Source of the DNA: Cotesia glomerata
Taxonomy: Eukaryota > Arthropoda > Insecta > Hymenoptera > Braconidae
Length of the DNA stretch: 64,000 nt
Reading direction: 5' to 3'
Assembly: GCF_020080835.1 (NCBI RefSeq)
Contig: NC_058160.1
Span: forward strand, 26,337,152-26,401,151
Part shown: positions 36,181 to 49,342 of the stretch, piece by piece
Numbering within the stretch: position 1 is the first letter of the stretch
Layout of the letters: each line of letters opens with the position of its first letter
Made by a program: the position numbers and the translations under genes
Notes under the pieces: model-generated
Seen by the model: only the letters and a program-made list of their open reading frames with translations
Told to the model about the DNA's origin: nothing
Database searches by the model: none

Positions 36181-37454
36181 TTCATAAAGTACGCTACAAC
36201 TTTCGTAACGTCACTACGTCCGCTGTCATCCCGAGCTCTCACCGTCACCGTTATCGCCGTCGCCGTCACACTCACCGAGTACTAGTCTTCTATTCTAAAC
36301 AAACACTATTTATTATTATAAATAAATATTTAAGTATAATAAATTTAAATTAATATCAAGAGAAAGTTAAATCAACAACTAAAACAAAACACAGAGGGTA
36401 GTGCGTGCTCATGTGTGGGTGACGTGCCAGCTTGTTTATCTGATAACTGGAAGACAGTCGCGTGTGTCCATGTAATCACGTGCAACGTCTCAGTTGCTCT
36501 AACCTCTAAGTAATCCGACGCTAAAATAGCCAGTGGATTGTAGACTGCAAACTGCTAATTGTAAACTACCTAGTCGGGTTACTGATTACACCTCCACCCT
36601 CAACATTGCAAGCTGATAACCAAAAATGTGTCTAGTGCGGCTGTAAATAATTTTTTTAAATTACTATCAATAATTATCAACTATCAATCCAATATCAGTA
36701 ATCAGTAATTATTATTATTAAAAAAAAAAAAAAATTGTTATGATAATTTATTGAGAATTCACGAGATTTGCGTCCAAGACAATCAACGGCACTTGATTTT
36801 TAAAATTAAAGTTGCTGTAAATGATAACATAGACCTAAAATTGATTAATATTGATGAACTATTATTAAATATCAAGTAAGAATGTATGTAAAGGACCATG
36901 AACACTTGTCGACATATCTTGAAGAGTAAATTTCTTGATCAGTAAATCTTAGTAGATTTGTTAACAAAGAAATAAGAGAGAAAGAGATAATATTGTCACT
37001 TTCTACCTGGCATACTGAGTAGTGGGCGCGTGGTCTCATTTAGCGACCTTGCCTCCAAGGACTCGTGAAGAAAAGTAAAACAACGAGACAATCATTATCA
37101 GTGATCCCAGGTACCCTCACGCTCAATTGCACGTACAAAATATATTATTCACTGGACTTATTAAAAATAAATAAAATAATTGATGATTTTGATGCTGGTA
37201 GATATTAATTCATCTAGATAGTACATGTGTAAATAAATTAGCACGTGTCGTGCATATCCAAGGTTACTTTGATAAATAAATTAGAGATTGATTGAATTTA
37301 AAGGTTGTGATCAGCGAACAATTTGTCATTCTAGTCATATCATTATTGTGATTGCGCTCTAGAGTAAAAATTTACGAGAGTTTGAGACCGAATATCGGTT
37401 AAATTATTATTGTAATTATTGCTCGGTTTGAGAAGAGTTGAGAAAAGAGGATAA
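36181..37454. other. Non-coding DNA between candidate promoter and candidate exon
   Basis: AT-rich with no supportable gene. A donor-like CAA followed by GTAAGA occurs at about 36875 and could end a 5'UTR exon started at 35938. Confidence 0.35.
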
Positions 37455-38030
37455 GGAGAGCAGGCTGGAAGTTTTAATCAGCGAGTCAAGCTGTGGTGGC
37501 AAACAAGTGCACCTCGAGATCAAGATTCGAGTAAATTTTGTTTTGTAAAAAATCAGCATTGGAATCAACAATTGGGCGGCGGAAGAAAAAGTCTGTGGGA
37601 AGCGGTAGCGGGAAAGTCGGCCATTCTCCGGCCATTTACCCGCGGAAATAATTACTCCGGGTGTGAGTATAAATATTTTATTACTAGCACCGGGAAAAAA
37701 TCTGAATTCGGCGAGCACGAGGACGTGAACGCCTTGGAAAGAGGCTTGAACGCCATCACCACGTATTTTCATTCGTACTCGTTTGTGCCGGGAGGTGCGG
37801 TACCCCTGCCACCGGCCCTGCACGGAAGTCATCCCAGTTTTACCGGCGGGCACCACTTGTTCGGCCAGCAGGGCTGCAGTCTCGCCTGCACCTGCACCTG
37901 TACCTGTACCGCGAGCATCGTCTCCGCGGCAGCACACCACCCTCAGTTGCATCAGCACCATCGTGCCCTTGGCACTGCATCCTCCGCCACGGTTCTCCTC
38001 CAGCCCGTCGATCAGATCAAGGACGCCATG
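37455..38030 (+). CDS. Candidate alternative upstream exon, open to a phase-0 donor
   Basis: The plus strand is open for 192 codons, from after a TAA at 37452 to GCC-ATG, followed directly by a GTGAGC donor at 38031. The only in-frame ATG is the last codon (38028-38030), in a strong GACGCCATGG context. Two readings are possible. It may be an internal coding exon starting at an acceptor such as TATTTTATTACTAG near 37686, giving a Gly/Pro/His-rich stretch and a Cys-Thr repeat. Or it may be a 5'UTR exon whose final codon is the start. Either way it joins in phase 0 to the exon at 57525. The opposite strand is also open (37416-37961, from an ATG), so openness alone is weak evidence. No domain is recognised. 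Confidence 0.35.
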
Positions 38031-38153
38031 GTGAGCAATTAATTATTTGATTTTGTAAGAATTCTTTTGTTGGTGTGGTGAGCAATTAAATAAGAGGAAT
38101 AGGAGACTTTTTTTTAGATAAATTCAAATTGGGACTCGAACATTAGCGATATA

Positions 38154-38222
38154 GTAAAATTTATGAGGATCTTTTTTTGTAGAAGATTAAATTTTGTACT
38201 AAAATGGTTTCTTATGTTTTCT
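38154..38222. repeat. Third copy of the dispersed ~65 bp repeat
   Basis: ATTTATGAGGATC, T-rich stretch, GTAGAAGATTAAATTTTG, ACTAAAATGGTTTCTTAT. It matches the pair at 5771-5940 over its length with substitutions. Confidence 0.65.
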
Positions 38223-41200
38223 TTATAACTTCAACATTTTACCAAAAATTTGAAGAAAATTTTTTTATTCGATGATTCGGACAAATTTTTCTTTATTTGT
38301 AATTGAAATTGTGCAAATAATAAAAGATAAGAATTAAAAAATATCTTCTTAAAAAAAAAAATTATAACATTAAAATATTCTTTTTTAAATATAAAAAAAA
38401 GAAAACTGAACAAACAAACAAAATTATTCAGTTAAAAAATCTTTATCTCCTCGAAAAAAAATAAAGCGAATTGATAAGCTTCTCCGGGGTGGTTGGAATT
38501 AAAAAAAAAAAAAAAATCGGGATTACTATTTTCCACTGTTAAACAGTGTCTACTTCCGCCTTGAAGCTTACGGATTTTATTCAAATAAATATTGCTGAAA
38601 TGTTTTCTAAATCGATTTAGTTCACCGGAGTTTATTTAATTATGTTTTCCTCGCTATTATTATTATTTGTTCGACTGACAAGTTTAAATCCCAATCTTGC
38701 TCTTCCGCTGAGTCTAGCAGAGTCCGCAATGAGTGTCTTGCAATTAGCAACGGCTCCAAAGTTATCGTTTTCTTATTCCCACCCTCTTTTATATTATTTC
38801 CCTCGTCTAACATTTCTCTCATTTCATTCTCCTCTCTCTCTTTCTCTCTTTCTATCGCACGGTTAACTTTTCCGCTTGGTCCCACTCGCTCCCACCCAGT
38901 TTGTCTTATCGCTCTATCTCGCGGTGTCTAGCCATCGTCACAGCAACTAGCTACCAGCTACGGAAAAGATTGCACAGGCGTCATTTGAATTCAGAACGCG
39001 GCGTGCGCTCGACGTCACGAATTTGCAACTTCAACGACGGATTTGCAAGCGCTTAACATCCGTTAGTAGAGCAAATTGAGAGCATCCGAGGATCTTTGGT
39101 ATATTTTTTAAATTATTATCATTCTCCCAGGAATTATGCCCCATAAAAACTCACATTAAAATCAATTAACAAATTCATTATTATTTCACCGTTTAATTAT
39201 TGTAATCTATTCCGTACAATGTAATGAATTACATCGAGTCATTTATTTTATTACCATTCGTCATTTAATGTTAATTTATTACTTACTCAGTAATCAAGTT
39301 ATTTATTAATAATCACTAATGCGTTTCATAAAATTACTTATTCGTAATATTCTCTATGCAAAAAATTTATATCATAAATTTATGAAAAATAAATTTATAA
39401 TACATAGAACTTTATAAATTACGCATAAATTTTTTTTTTTTAATTTAGTTAAAACTATTCAATATTTTTAATATATTTTTATTGTCGGATTTTTAAGATG
39501 TAGTTCAAATTATAGTTAACATTTATATAAAAAATACGTCATAAGTCAAACTTTTAAAAAAATATTTTATATATTGTTAAGAAATTTAGATTTTTTACCT
39601 AACAATATTTTTACCAAATAATCAAAAAATTTAAATAAAATTCATACTAATAATTAACTAGAGGCACTTGATCCTTTTTAGTAGTAAAAAAAAAAAAAAA
39701 ATAAAATAAAATAAAAATGTTAATAGCTTCTCCTGATTGGCGACGTGTCGACGTCTCCCCGGACTCATGAGAATCCCCTTTTACTCAAGTAGTAAGGAGA
39801 CTTTTCAGGCTTACTCAGTATCGAAGATTAATTCCTCGGGGATTTAACTCCACCTCGACTCGGCAGAGTGAGTTAAAGCATCTAGAGGATAAAAAAGAGT
39901 TGAAATAAAATGAAAATAAAAATAAGAAATAAAAAATAAAATGCTTGGTGAATGCCACGTGAATGGATCATTAGGTACGACGAATCCAAGAGCCCAAGTG
40001 CCAGGGAAAGCTCCATGAGAGTTTGTAGTTTGACGTGAGTGACTTAACATTCTTTCGCGGGTGGTAGTCGCATTGGTCTACACTACTGGTGCAGTACAAG
40101 TACAAGTACTCGTCTTTTAGTCTTTTACCTCACACTATATTCAGATTGAGAATTACGTAGACTGTAGACTGCTGCAGATCGTACTCGTCGTTAGAAACGA
40201 GGATGAATACGATGACGGGTAAAGTGTCGTCATTATCACACTTGAATTATTTGTCGACAGGGCAAATCACGGGGAGATGAGTAGTTACTGTTCTGTATCT
40301 ATTATATTCTCCCGTGAGAAATTTAGTCATTGTAATGTAACGTGCTGTTACTGCTTCGGCGCCACTGCTACTGCTACTGTTACTGCTACTATACTGGTAA
40401 CTACGGCATTATTTAGCCTCTCTCTATTTCTATTCTCTTCTACTGCTGCTGCTACTACTACTATATGGTTAGACTGAAAACTAACTCTGTGATGAGTTAG
40501 ACGTAAAGATTTACTTATAGTTCGCTCAACGTATGTGAAGGTACGTGAATGTATATATATATATATATATACGTGATGTCGGCTGTAACTGCTCAGCTTA
40601 ATGTTTCGAGATGAATTTTGGACATACGTAGCATACTCAGCCACTAGAGAATTTAATTCACGAATTACTTCAAGTAATACATGTTGAGATATTTTATTCG
40701 TCAAGAATGACGTTTTGCCAACGTACATTGAATATTTCTGTAGATAAACTTTATGCTAAACTTGTCGAGTCTTCCAAACTATCAAGTTAATTAATTTTAA
40801 TCAGTTCATTTTCAGGTTAATAAATTATACTTTAATTTTTATTCAATATATGATATTTTGACTGTTTTATTTATATTGATGTGATAGAACATACAAATTA
40901 AATTCATTAAATTTACAAGGATGATTATAAAAAAAAAAAATAATAATAATATCCCTTCCCTTTTGGATGGAAAGTTACAAATGAAGTTTGAGTTAATTTA
41001 ATAAAAGTAAGGTACAAGTTAAGGTACAAATAGTATATCAAAAGCGAAATAAAGAGCAAAGAGGTAGATAGAGAGGAAATGTGATTAAAGATATATATCC
41101 TTTGAGAGAATTAATTGTCCGCACGCAAGGCCCAGCTCAGTTAGCACGGAGGCTAAGGAAAACCACATAGAAGCTCATTACGTCTCACACATTAATACAT

Positions 41201-43203
41201 CTCGGAGTTTGCTCAAACGCGAATTATGCCGAAATACAACTTCTGTTTAGTAACTGGCAAGAAGGTCCATTGTGGTAAGTTAAATTAGGTCGGAACGCGC
41301 GTATCCTTCGTTTGTCTTGCCACATAAACCTCTTTCTCGGTCCCGAGGTTCCTCGCCCGCTGAAACATTCAAATTTATCCGCATATACAACTTGCCCTCT
41401 ACTCTCACAGAAATAAAACAAAATCCTCGCTCTCTTCTCAAATTCTATTTATTTTCAACAAATTTACCCTCTGCTCATTTAATTATCCTCACCGCATTAC
41501 TGCTGGCAGACGTCGTCCTGTCAAACGACTATTTAAACTGTCAATTAAATTTCTCCCCATAACTTATTCACATATATAACCGCGTATTTATAAGTACTAT
41601 CAATAGCAAAATTTATGCTGCACTAACCCAGTTCGTCTGAGTTCAACAAACTCTCTCTCCTTTATTCATAATAATTATAATAATCATAATATTTTTAATA
41701 TTTAAAAGTTAATCCTTCGTTTTTATTCATTCTCGTGTCATATTACTTGATAATTTAATTTATTTGCAAGATTAATCACCCTTCAATTGAAATTTTGACA
41801 TTATTTCTTTTTTTTACGAATTTCCATCAAAATAAAAAAAATTTTTTATGACTATAAATAATCATCTTAATCTTCAACTAGGTAAAAAATTTTTTGAAGT
41901 GACTAAAATTTTTTCATTCAAGAACTTTTTTGCTTAATTCAAAATCGAAATAATTTTCTTGGTTCATATTATTTTGTAAAACACTCTAAAGATTTTTATC
42001 AGCATATATACAGAGTTGTAGACGACTACAGTCATTTCTTTCCACATATAACATGTATAGAACCCAACATTGGATATATTAGTGCGAGAAGACTCGACTA
42101 GTAGCCCAAGGCAGTCTCTCTAGATCCAGAAGCTCTCGAGGTTGGGGCTCAACTCGGCTCGGCACGTATCTAATTACCTAATGACGTTAGTTAGAGTCAG
42201 ATAGCTGAGGATTCACCTTGAGCCTCACACTAGTAAAGTAGAGTAGTGCCAAGCATTACTACTTATACTACCACAGCAAATAACCCCTTATAGAACATAT
42301 TTGTTACAAAATGTCGGAGGTATGTTCTTGTTCTCTATTTCATTTAGTTCTCTCTTACTACACCCACTACGTTGGAGCCAGTACAGTATCCTCATCAACA
42401 TCATCTTACTCTCAACGGTTCCCTTCTCAGTCTCAGCATACTCTCCGAATAGGGCTTGGTCTATCTCATTCATTTCACTCTTTCGTATTCACCGGTACAC
42501 TTGAGTCTCGGTCTCGTTACCTGGTCATCCCTTGTTTTCCGAGACTCCTCAACAAATAAAACGCGCTTTTACTTTACGCTCGTGTAATTAGGAACGCCGA
42601 ACAAAGAATCCAAAGAATTTCGTGAACACCAAGTCGTAGTTGGTAACACGAGTAGACAAGTAGTTGCTTAGTTGCTGCACTGGGCTCTCTTATTCTTTTC
42701 ATACCACGGATACTCGTCTACGGCTCTCAATTCAAAGAGCCGAGTCTTTAGACACTTAAATGTACGATGGCTTGCCCAGCCAACCTCCCAACTAACCTTC
42801 TCTGTCTCGTCCGAGAGTCAAAGAACTTCTGTTATGTTTGGTGGATATTTTATGGAAAGATACACAAACCGAAAGACGCTGAGATTTGAGATATTAGAAT
42901 CATTAATTAAAAATTAAAAATTTACGAACTACTTAATTTAATAATATTGATAATTAGGTATTAATAATTTTACGAAAAATTTGAGGCTAAAGATTAAAAA
43001 TTGGTCAATTGATAAAGTAAACATTTTTTTGCTACAAAAAAACTCGAGTTTTCCTGAAAATTTCCGTAATTTTTTCTCTGTAAAATTTTATTACTATCAT
43101 AAAAAATTACTTGATTGAAAAAATTAAAGATAAATTCTTCACTTAAAATTTTTTCAAGAATTTTTCTAATACTTGATTAAAAAAGTTTGGAAAATTCAAA
43201 TGA
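38223..43203. other. Intron-like non-coding DNA
   Basis: AT-rich. It has a pyrimidine-rich tract at 38.8-38.9 kb (CTCT/TTTCTC), a short TA tract at about 40552-40571 and fragments of the CTTGAATCAAG repeat family near 41.9 kb. Small open frames bounded by donor-like sites, such as the ATG at 41226 running to GTAAGT at 41276, are within chance expectation. Confidence 0.45.
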
Positions 43204-43852
43204 GCATGCCTTAAGCGCTTATATCATACATAAATTATTTAGATCATAACAAAAATTATTCGTTTTTAATTTGAATTTTCCCGCGAGTAGTATTATCCGC
43301 TCTGTAGGTCGAGCTAAAGAAAAATTTTAACAGATGATAAAACAGTTAGTAATTATACCATCATGTATGTATAGTTTCTGCTTGTTTATAGTTATTTCAA
43401 TTCTGTTTATGAAAATTAATATATATGACTGTTGAAATCGCAGAAAAAGTCATCGAACTGACAATCGAAAAAAATTAACTGTATTGAAACGGAATGATTT
43501 TGACACGTAATTTTCACAAGGGTTTTGACAAACTTCCTCAGGAATAAAACAAAAAAAAAATTAAATCGTGAAAGTGATTTTTGACAAAGTTGTGGTGTTA
43601 TCAAGCCCAGTGCTCCCGTGAATACCACGCTCTTATTCATTTTATTCATTAGAAAAACGAGTTTTTTCTGAGAAATCTTATTTAATCGATAGAAAAATTT
43701 TTTTAACGTGTTCTGTAGTTACTATTATTTATTTCAATATGTTTTTTATCCATAATTTTTTTCGTTTAAATTATGAAAATCATATTTTAATCGAAATCAC
43801 GATTTTTAGGCGAGAGTAGAGCATACCTGCGCGCTTCGCGCTTAAGGCATGC
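43204..43852. mobile_element. Inverted-repeat element with terminal TTC-loop hairpin, copy 2
   Basis: The left end carries GCATGCCTTAAGCGC. The right end carries a hairpin: GCATACCTGCGCGC, loop TTC, then GCGCTTAAGGCATGC, whose last arm is the exact inverse of the left motif. This is the layout of the element at 10013-10611, at similar length (649 bp), with the same preceding bases (AAAGTTTGGAAAATTCAAA) but a different stem sequence. The interior is AT-rich and has no gene. Confidence 0.65.
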
Positions 43853-46800
43853 AATAATCTAATTCTTGAAAATGATTTTCTTAATTAAGTCAATTTAATT
43901 TTTTTAACTGTCTACATTTCTTCAATGTCAATAATTCATTATTTTAAAATGATGAATTTCAATATTTTTTTCAAGCTAAAGAAAAATTAAAAACTTAATT
44001 TCCTACGATTTAATTTTGAAGAGTCTTAAGTTTTCTTCACTTGTCTTTAGAACAAGTAAATTATAATAGGGATGATGACGTTCTAGCTGGCTATTTTCTC
44101 TAGCAAGTGGGCACCGATGTTAGGTCGTTACGCCACTGCTACGGAATTACGGTGCGGTACCGAGCCGTCAAGTTCATATTGCCGGTTTCCTGTCATTAAC
44201 GTACCACCGCATTCAGCTAGCGTGCGTGTTGGCTTTGATATAAATATATACGAGTATATGTAGATCATCACACACCTATATCGATGTTAATTTTATGGGT
44301 GATATATGGTCCTATATATTGTATATATGCGAGCATGTATTGTTAGCCAGAGCATATCAACACATATATAATAATATATAATATCGAGATTCTTCTATCT
44401 TCATTCTTGTCACCAATGCAATCACCAATACATGTATGGTTGTACGCGTGCTTGGTCGGCTATTTGCGTCAGTTAATCCACCGCAGTGTTGGCGACGTAA
44501 ACCCATCAGTTTACTCGCTCGAGGATCGTATGATCCTTCACCGTCAACGATTAATCGGGCTGCTAGATATCCGATTCGCCGGGAAACTATTGGATCTCGT
44601 GAATGGCGGCCAGAAAAAGATAGATATTATATTCTATTATATTATATTATGTAACAAACCCTCGAGAAGCAATGGCAAATGAGCGTTTTATTATTTCTGA
44701 CTTATATTCTCGGTCTTTCATTTTTTACCTTGTCTTCAATTATCGATAATGGTCGTGGTGCTCCGCTGGCTCAAGATGGGGACTGCTGCAGCAACAAGTG
44801 AGTAAGGGACACTACTTGAGAAAATTGTTAAGAATACGAGTAGAGGTAGATCGGGTAATATTCCTTTTATAAGATTCTCCAATACAAAAGAATTGAGTAT
44901 GGGATTTAAACGTTTTGCTTTAACGTCTGCTTTTAAATTGTAAAAATATCAATAGTCTTATTTTAATATCATTGCTGAAAGATTTATTGTTCAGATGATT
45001 TCTATTTTTATTGCTCATGTTTATTTTTAAATATTTTTGGGATTTTAAAAAATATTTCGGAGTTATTGCGAAAATTCAATCCAGTTTTTATGTAAAAAAT
45101 ATTTACATATTATTCAAAGAATTTCGTCCGGTATTGATGCAAAAATATTTTTGTGATATTGAAAGAATTTCGTGAATTTTGTCCAGTTTGATTTAAAAAT
45201 CATTTAAAAATGAAGAGTATAAATATTTCAATGATGTAAGCTTATTTTTTTTTAATTATTGTAATTTTTTCTTCCATCAATTTGTTAAATTTAAAATTTT
45301 AAGATAAATTTTGAAATTAATTTGTTTTTAAATTAGACAGCCAAGAAGTTGATGGTGTCATTCAATATATCTGATGAATTTATGACAAAAATACGGTGTG
45401 ATTTAGTAAATTGTAAATGAAATTTTTTAATGAGCATATCACAAGATTGCAAGATGAAAGAAAGTAAGATATCCGTAAAATGAATCCCTATCGTCACGTA
45501 GATATAATTCAGTTTTAGTAAGGAGATATAAATTTGTATAAGAGAAGATTGTTGGTGCCGATAGCCTGTTGATCTTACTTACTTAGACCATTCTCCGAAG
45601 TTATAAGGCCGACTTCATGGGGTTCACAAGGTGGTAATGGGTTCTTAATCAACTGCAGAATCTTGATTAAAGTACATCAAACAGACATAACCCAGTAGCT
45701 AAACTGATAAACTACTTCTCTTAAAATACAGAGAACAAAATAAGGAAAAAAAAAAAGTAAAGAAGGTTAAAGAGCGAAAACGAAAATGAAAATATATATA
45801 AAGAAGTAACTAAGCGTTAAGCATTTCTTCTTCCTCTATTTTACCCGTAACAAAATAATATATATAATATCTGCTCGGAAAAAGTACGAGGGAGCGACAC
45901 TGAGTTGAGGGCGAAATGTTTTTCAGCTGTCACATTAGCACGACAGTCACGCTTACTGTGCCAAGTTGTAACTTTCCCAAGTTGGGACTGAACAATCATC
46001 TGGTGTGAACTTATACAACTTTTTTTCTTCACTCTCTGTATCATACCCGTCATTTTTTTCGTCAGGTACTCCCTGAAACCGAGTATATGTTTAACCAAGA
46101 TAAATTTATCTTATCCAATTCGTCAGATATAATAAATTAAACTCTTCTTAAATTTTGAACCCTCATAACTACACCCAGAAAATAGATTAAGAAAATGATT
46201 GCTGTCAAAACGTCAATTTCCTTCTTTACCCCGTTTTTGACAAATTCTGTTTCTAACAAGCTTAAAATTTTTCCCAAATATTAACTTGTCAATTCCGACA
46301 CTTTTAACAAAATATTTTTGCCACCTTACCTTACAATAAAAAAACTGTATCCCTTAAAACCCTTCACGTATAAATTTTCCCTCTCGAAGCCTTCTTAAAT
46401 TGAAAAAACCAAATTAAAAGAGAAAAAATGATCTCGGAAATAAAATCCGGAAACAGATTAGATAAAAAAGCTCTTTTATTTGTTAGTTTAAGTCTTTAGA
46501 GGAAAGGAGAATAATATTTTCAATTTAGCGTCGAGTTCCCGAGTTAGATGTACAGAATCCCCTGATCGGGGCTGCGACAATGACATCAACAACTGTCTCA
46601 TCCTATCTTTTCTCACTAGGTGACGTCAACGGAATTAGTGTTAGAATGGAATAAACTCGGTAATCCTCGAGGATAACTATTGGTCGTAGTTGAATCCTCT
46701 TTAGCAACCCCATTGAACTTGCTTCACTGAAATCCAATGAAATCCTCTCCCGTTTCCCGTTTCGTGAGACTCCTCTTCTACTTCTACTTCTCTTGTACGC

Positions 46801-49342
46801 GCTCCTTGATGTGGTATCAGCAGACTTGATCTATCTCTGAGAAGAAAACCTGGTTTCACTGTGTCACCACATTCTATAAGATGTGAACTGCTGTCTGGTA
46901 GCTTTAAACTCCTCAGTAGCTTAATAATATTAGAGTCCATCATAAGATATGAGATTTGGGGCATCTTTGATACAAATCCATAATACATAAATAGTTTTGA
47001 GACATTGGAGGAGGAGGAACAAAGTAGTTGAAGAAGAACAGAGTTGCCAAGTTTGATACCGATATCATGAATAGAAACAGAAACCACTGCACCGATACTC
47101 GGCTCTAAACTGTGATTGAAGTGCTCAGAGAGATCCATCCTCTGCTCAGTTTCTCAAACTCTAATGCTTCTCCAAAGCTACCACAGGCTGTGAGTAAGTC
47201 TCCGGTGTATCTGTGGGTTGTGGCTTCAGTACCAGCAAAATCAAGCTTAAACACGACGAGGATATGCAATAAATGTGGTATGCATTGGGATGTTGCTCGA
47301 GCGCAATAAAAACTCTAAATCTTGTAGTATCGATCCGAATCCTCGGTCAGTCAATTGTTGCATAGAGCTGCGTGTTCGTGATATGAAATAGCAATTGTAG
47401 ACATGTGGAAATATTTCTTGGTTCTATATATGTACATGTGTGAATGTATATATATCTCAGTGGAATCTGCTGGCGAGCTATGAGAGCTCTCTTCGACGTT
47501 AATATTACGGTCATACCTACCTCGAAATGTTTGCACATGTTCGTAGCAATGGACCGACGGTAGTTTATGTGTATGCATGCAGGTGGACGCAAGTGCAGTA
47601 TTACGACAAAGGGGATCTTGACCATAAAAATGGGCAGAAACAGCAAGCTGTAAAACCGGTTGAAGGCTGTATTATCCAGGCCACGTGGCTGAAGATAACA
47701 CATCGTTCTAAAAAGTAAAACGAGTTGAGTGCACATTTGCTGCGTTCTGGTGCTTCATTTTCAGTAAAATTAATCCCGTTTTACTGCCGTACCTCGCTGA
47801 ATCATTACTACCCTGGCCAGGTCTTGCTTCTGCAGTTGTCTTGATGGGCAACAGAGCAAAAAAAGTGAACAATGTTTTTATGCTACTGTTTTTTTTTTTT
47901 TTTTTTGATAGAATACTTTTTATTGAATCGAAGGTGAAGTTGAAACATTTAAAATAAAACCAAACAATTATTTTAAGTGAAAACAATTTTTTTTTATTTT
48001 TACAAAATGACATCTTCAAAATAATGAAAAAAAATTAAGCTTGATCATCTTGAATCAAGCAGAAAAATTTTTGACCCGAACAAATTTTAATTGATTCAAT
48101 AATTTTTTTCGAGTCTCAAAATATAAAAAAATATTCTCGATTTTTGATGATACAAAGTTGATCTGTGATATTTCTTAGATTTACCAAATCAAATTAATCG
48201 CTTCAACGTTAAGTAAATTCGCTGTCGAGGCCATTTGTTCAGAAGTGAGCCGTTTGGCTGTTCGACAAATTCCAGAATATTGTTGAGCATAAAGCTGTGA
48301 GCCAAGTGCATTGTATTATTAAAATCTTGTTTGAATATCCGTCAACAGGTTGCTGAGAATTCCGTTTTAATTAACGCCCTACAAATAGTATGAGAGATAA
48401 CTCCGTTATGAACCCCCCTTAAGTACAACACGATACCACCTAGATACAGAGGAGCAGACAAGCACACCGAACAGCCAACAAAAGCACTGCCGAGTAAGCA
48501 ACCACTGGTACGGTATTCCACACTGAGAAGTTTATATCCATGCCAGTAGTAGCAGTACCACCAGTGAAGCTCGATAGTCGCACATTCACCGCAGCGGTAA
48601 AGCCACACCAAATGGCCTTATAAATCGGTTTCACCAGTACAATTATCCACAGCACAGCCTACTACCACTACCACTACCTTCCTACTTCGCTGCCTTCTGT
48701 CACGAAATAAATTTAGTTATACTAGACACAGAGAACATACCACCGACTATACATCGCTTGAATATGTACGTGTTCTGTGTTGGTGTCTGTGTGTTGTGTT
48801 GTATCTAAAGTACACGGACTCAAACACCTACACATATTCTGGGCGATGACGTTGACGGTTAGGATGCCGTGCGACGACGACATCACCACCTAGCCCAGTA
48901 GTTCGGTATAAGGTATTTCCAGCATACCTCGACCTCAAACGGGCATTTATAGCGTGGTGACTGTGACGTTAGACTGTATAACAGCACCACCAGCAGTTGA
49001 ATACCCCCGACAGCGTAACTTTGCTCCTAAAGGACGTCATCTACTTTAATGTAGACATAAGGACACTTTAGTTGTTGTTCAGTTGACGCATGCCCCAGAG
49101 ATAAGTGATAACTGATAATATTTCACCAACAACAGTAAAAGAAAAATATATCTTGGCTCAAGAACATTTTAGGAAAGATGAGGAATATTTCAATTCAAGT
49201 AAATTATTTTTTAATATTGAACATTTTAAATAATTTTGGACTAATTTTTCATTATTTTTGATTTGTAAAAAAAATTGATACTTTCAAATTAAGACAAAAT
49301 TGTTTTGGTTTGAAAGTATTTTTTTTTTTTTTTAACTATTAA
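43853..49342. other. Intron-like non-coding DNA with one weak antisense open frame
   Basis: GC-richer patches at 44.1-44.25, 44.4-44.6, 46.5-47.3 and 48.3-49.0 kb. The antisense frame at 46701-47138 is listed separately. Nothing else is supportable. Confidence 0.4.
46701..47138 (-). CDS. Weak hypothetical open frame, 145 codons
   Basis: It starts at a true ATG and reads MDLSEHFNHSLEPSIGAV at the N-terminus, with mixed codon use and a Glu-rich patch (EVEVEEE) near the C-terminus, ending in TAA. An in-frame stop lies five codons upstream of the start. No domain, signal peptide or membrane segment is recognised. Another antisense frame is open upstream (about 47140-47320), so a frameshifted older coding sequence is conceivable. 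Frames of this length do occur by chance in 64 kb, and no splice or promoter signal supports it. Confidence 0.18.
   Translation of the reverse strand: MDLSEHFNHSLEPSIGAVVSVSIHDIGIKLGNSVLLQLLCSSSSNVSKLFMYYGFVSKMPQISYLMMDSNIIKLLRSLKLPDSSSHLIECGDTVKPGFLLRDRSSLLIPHQGARTREVEVEEESHETGNGRGFHWISVKQVQWGC

Noticed and set aside
35940..36353. Open frame with a poly-histidine run
   Set aside because: The histidines come from the ATC microsatellite and the frame starts at TTG. The region reads better as 5'UTR or promoter.
41226..41276. Short ATG frame ending at a GTAAGT donor (MPKYNFCLVTGKKVHC)
   Set aside because: It looks like a first exon, but donor hexamers like this are expected dozens of times in the window, and its phase (1) does not match the 57525 exon.
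43841..43862. CTAA after the hairpin as a Helitron 3' terminus
   Set aside because: A CTRR end is expected about 10 bases after the hairpin in canonical Helitrons. One copy has CTAA nearby but the other lacks it, so it is not used as evidence.
44748..44797. Short ATG frame ending at a GTGAGT donor (MVVVLRWLKMGTAAAT)
   Set aside because: Same reasoning: chance donors are common, the frame is only 16 codons and in phase 1.
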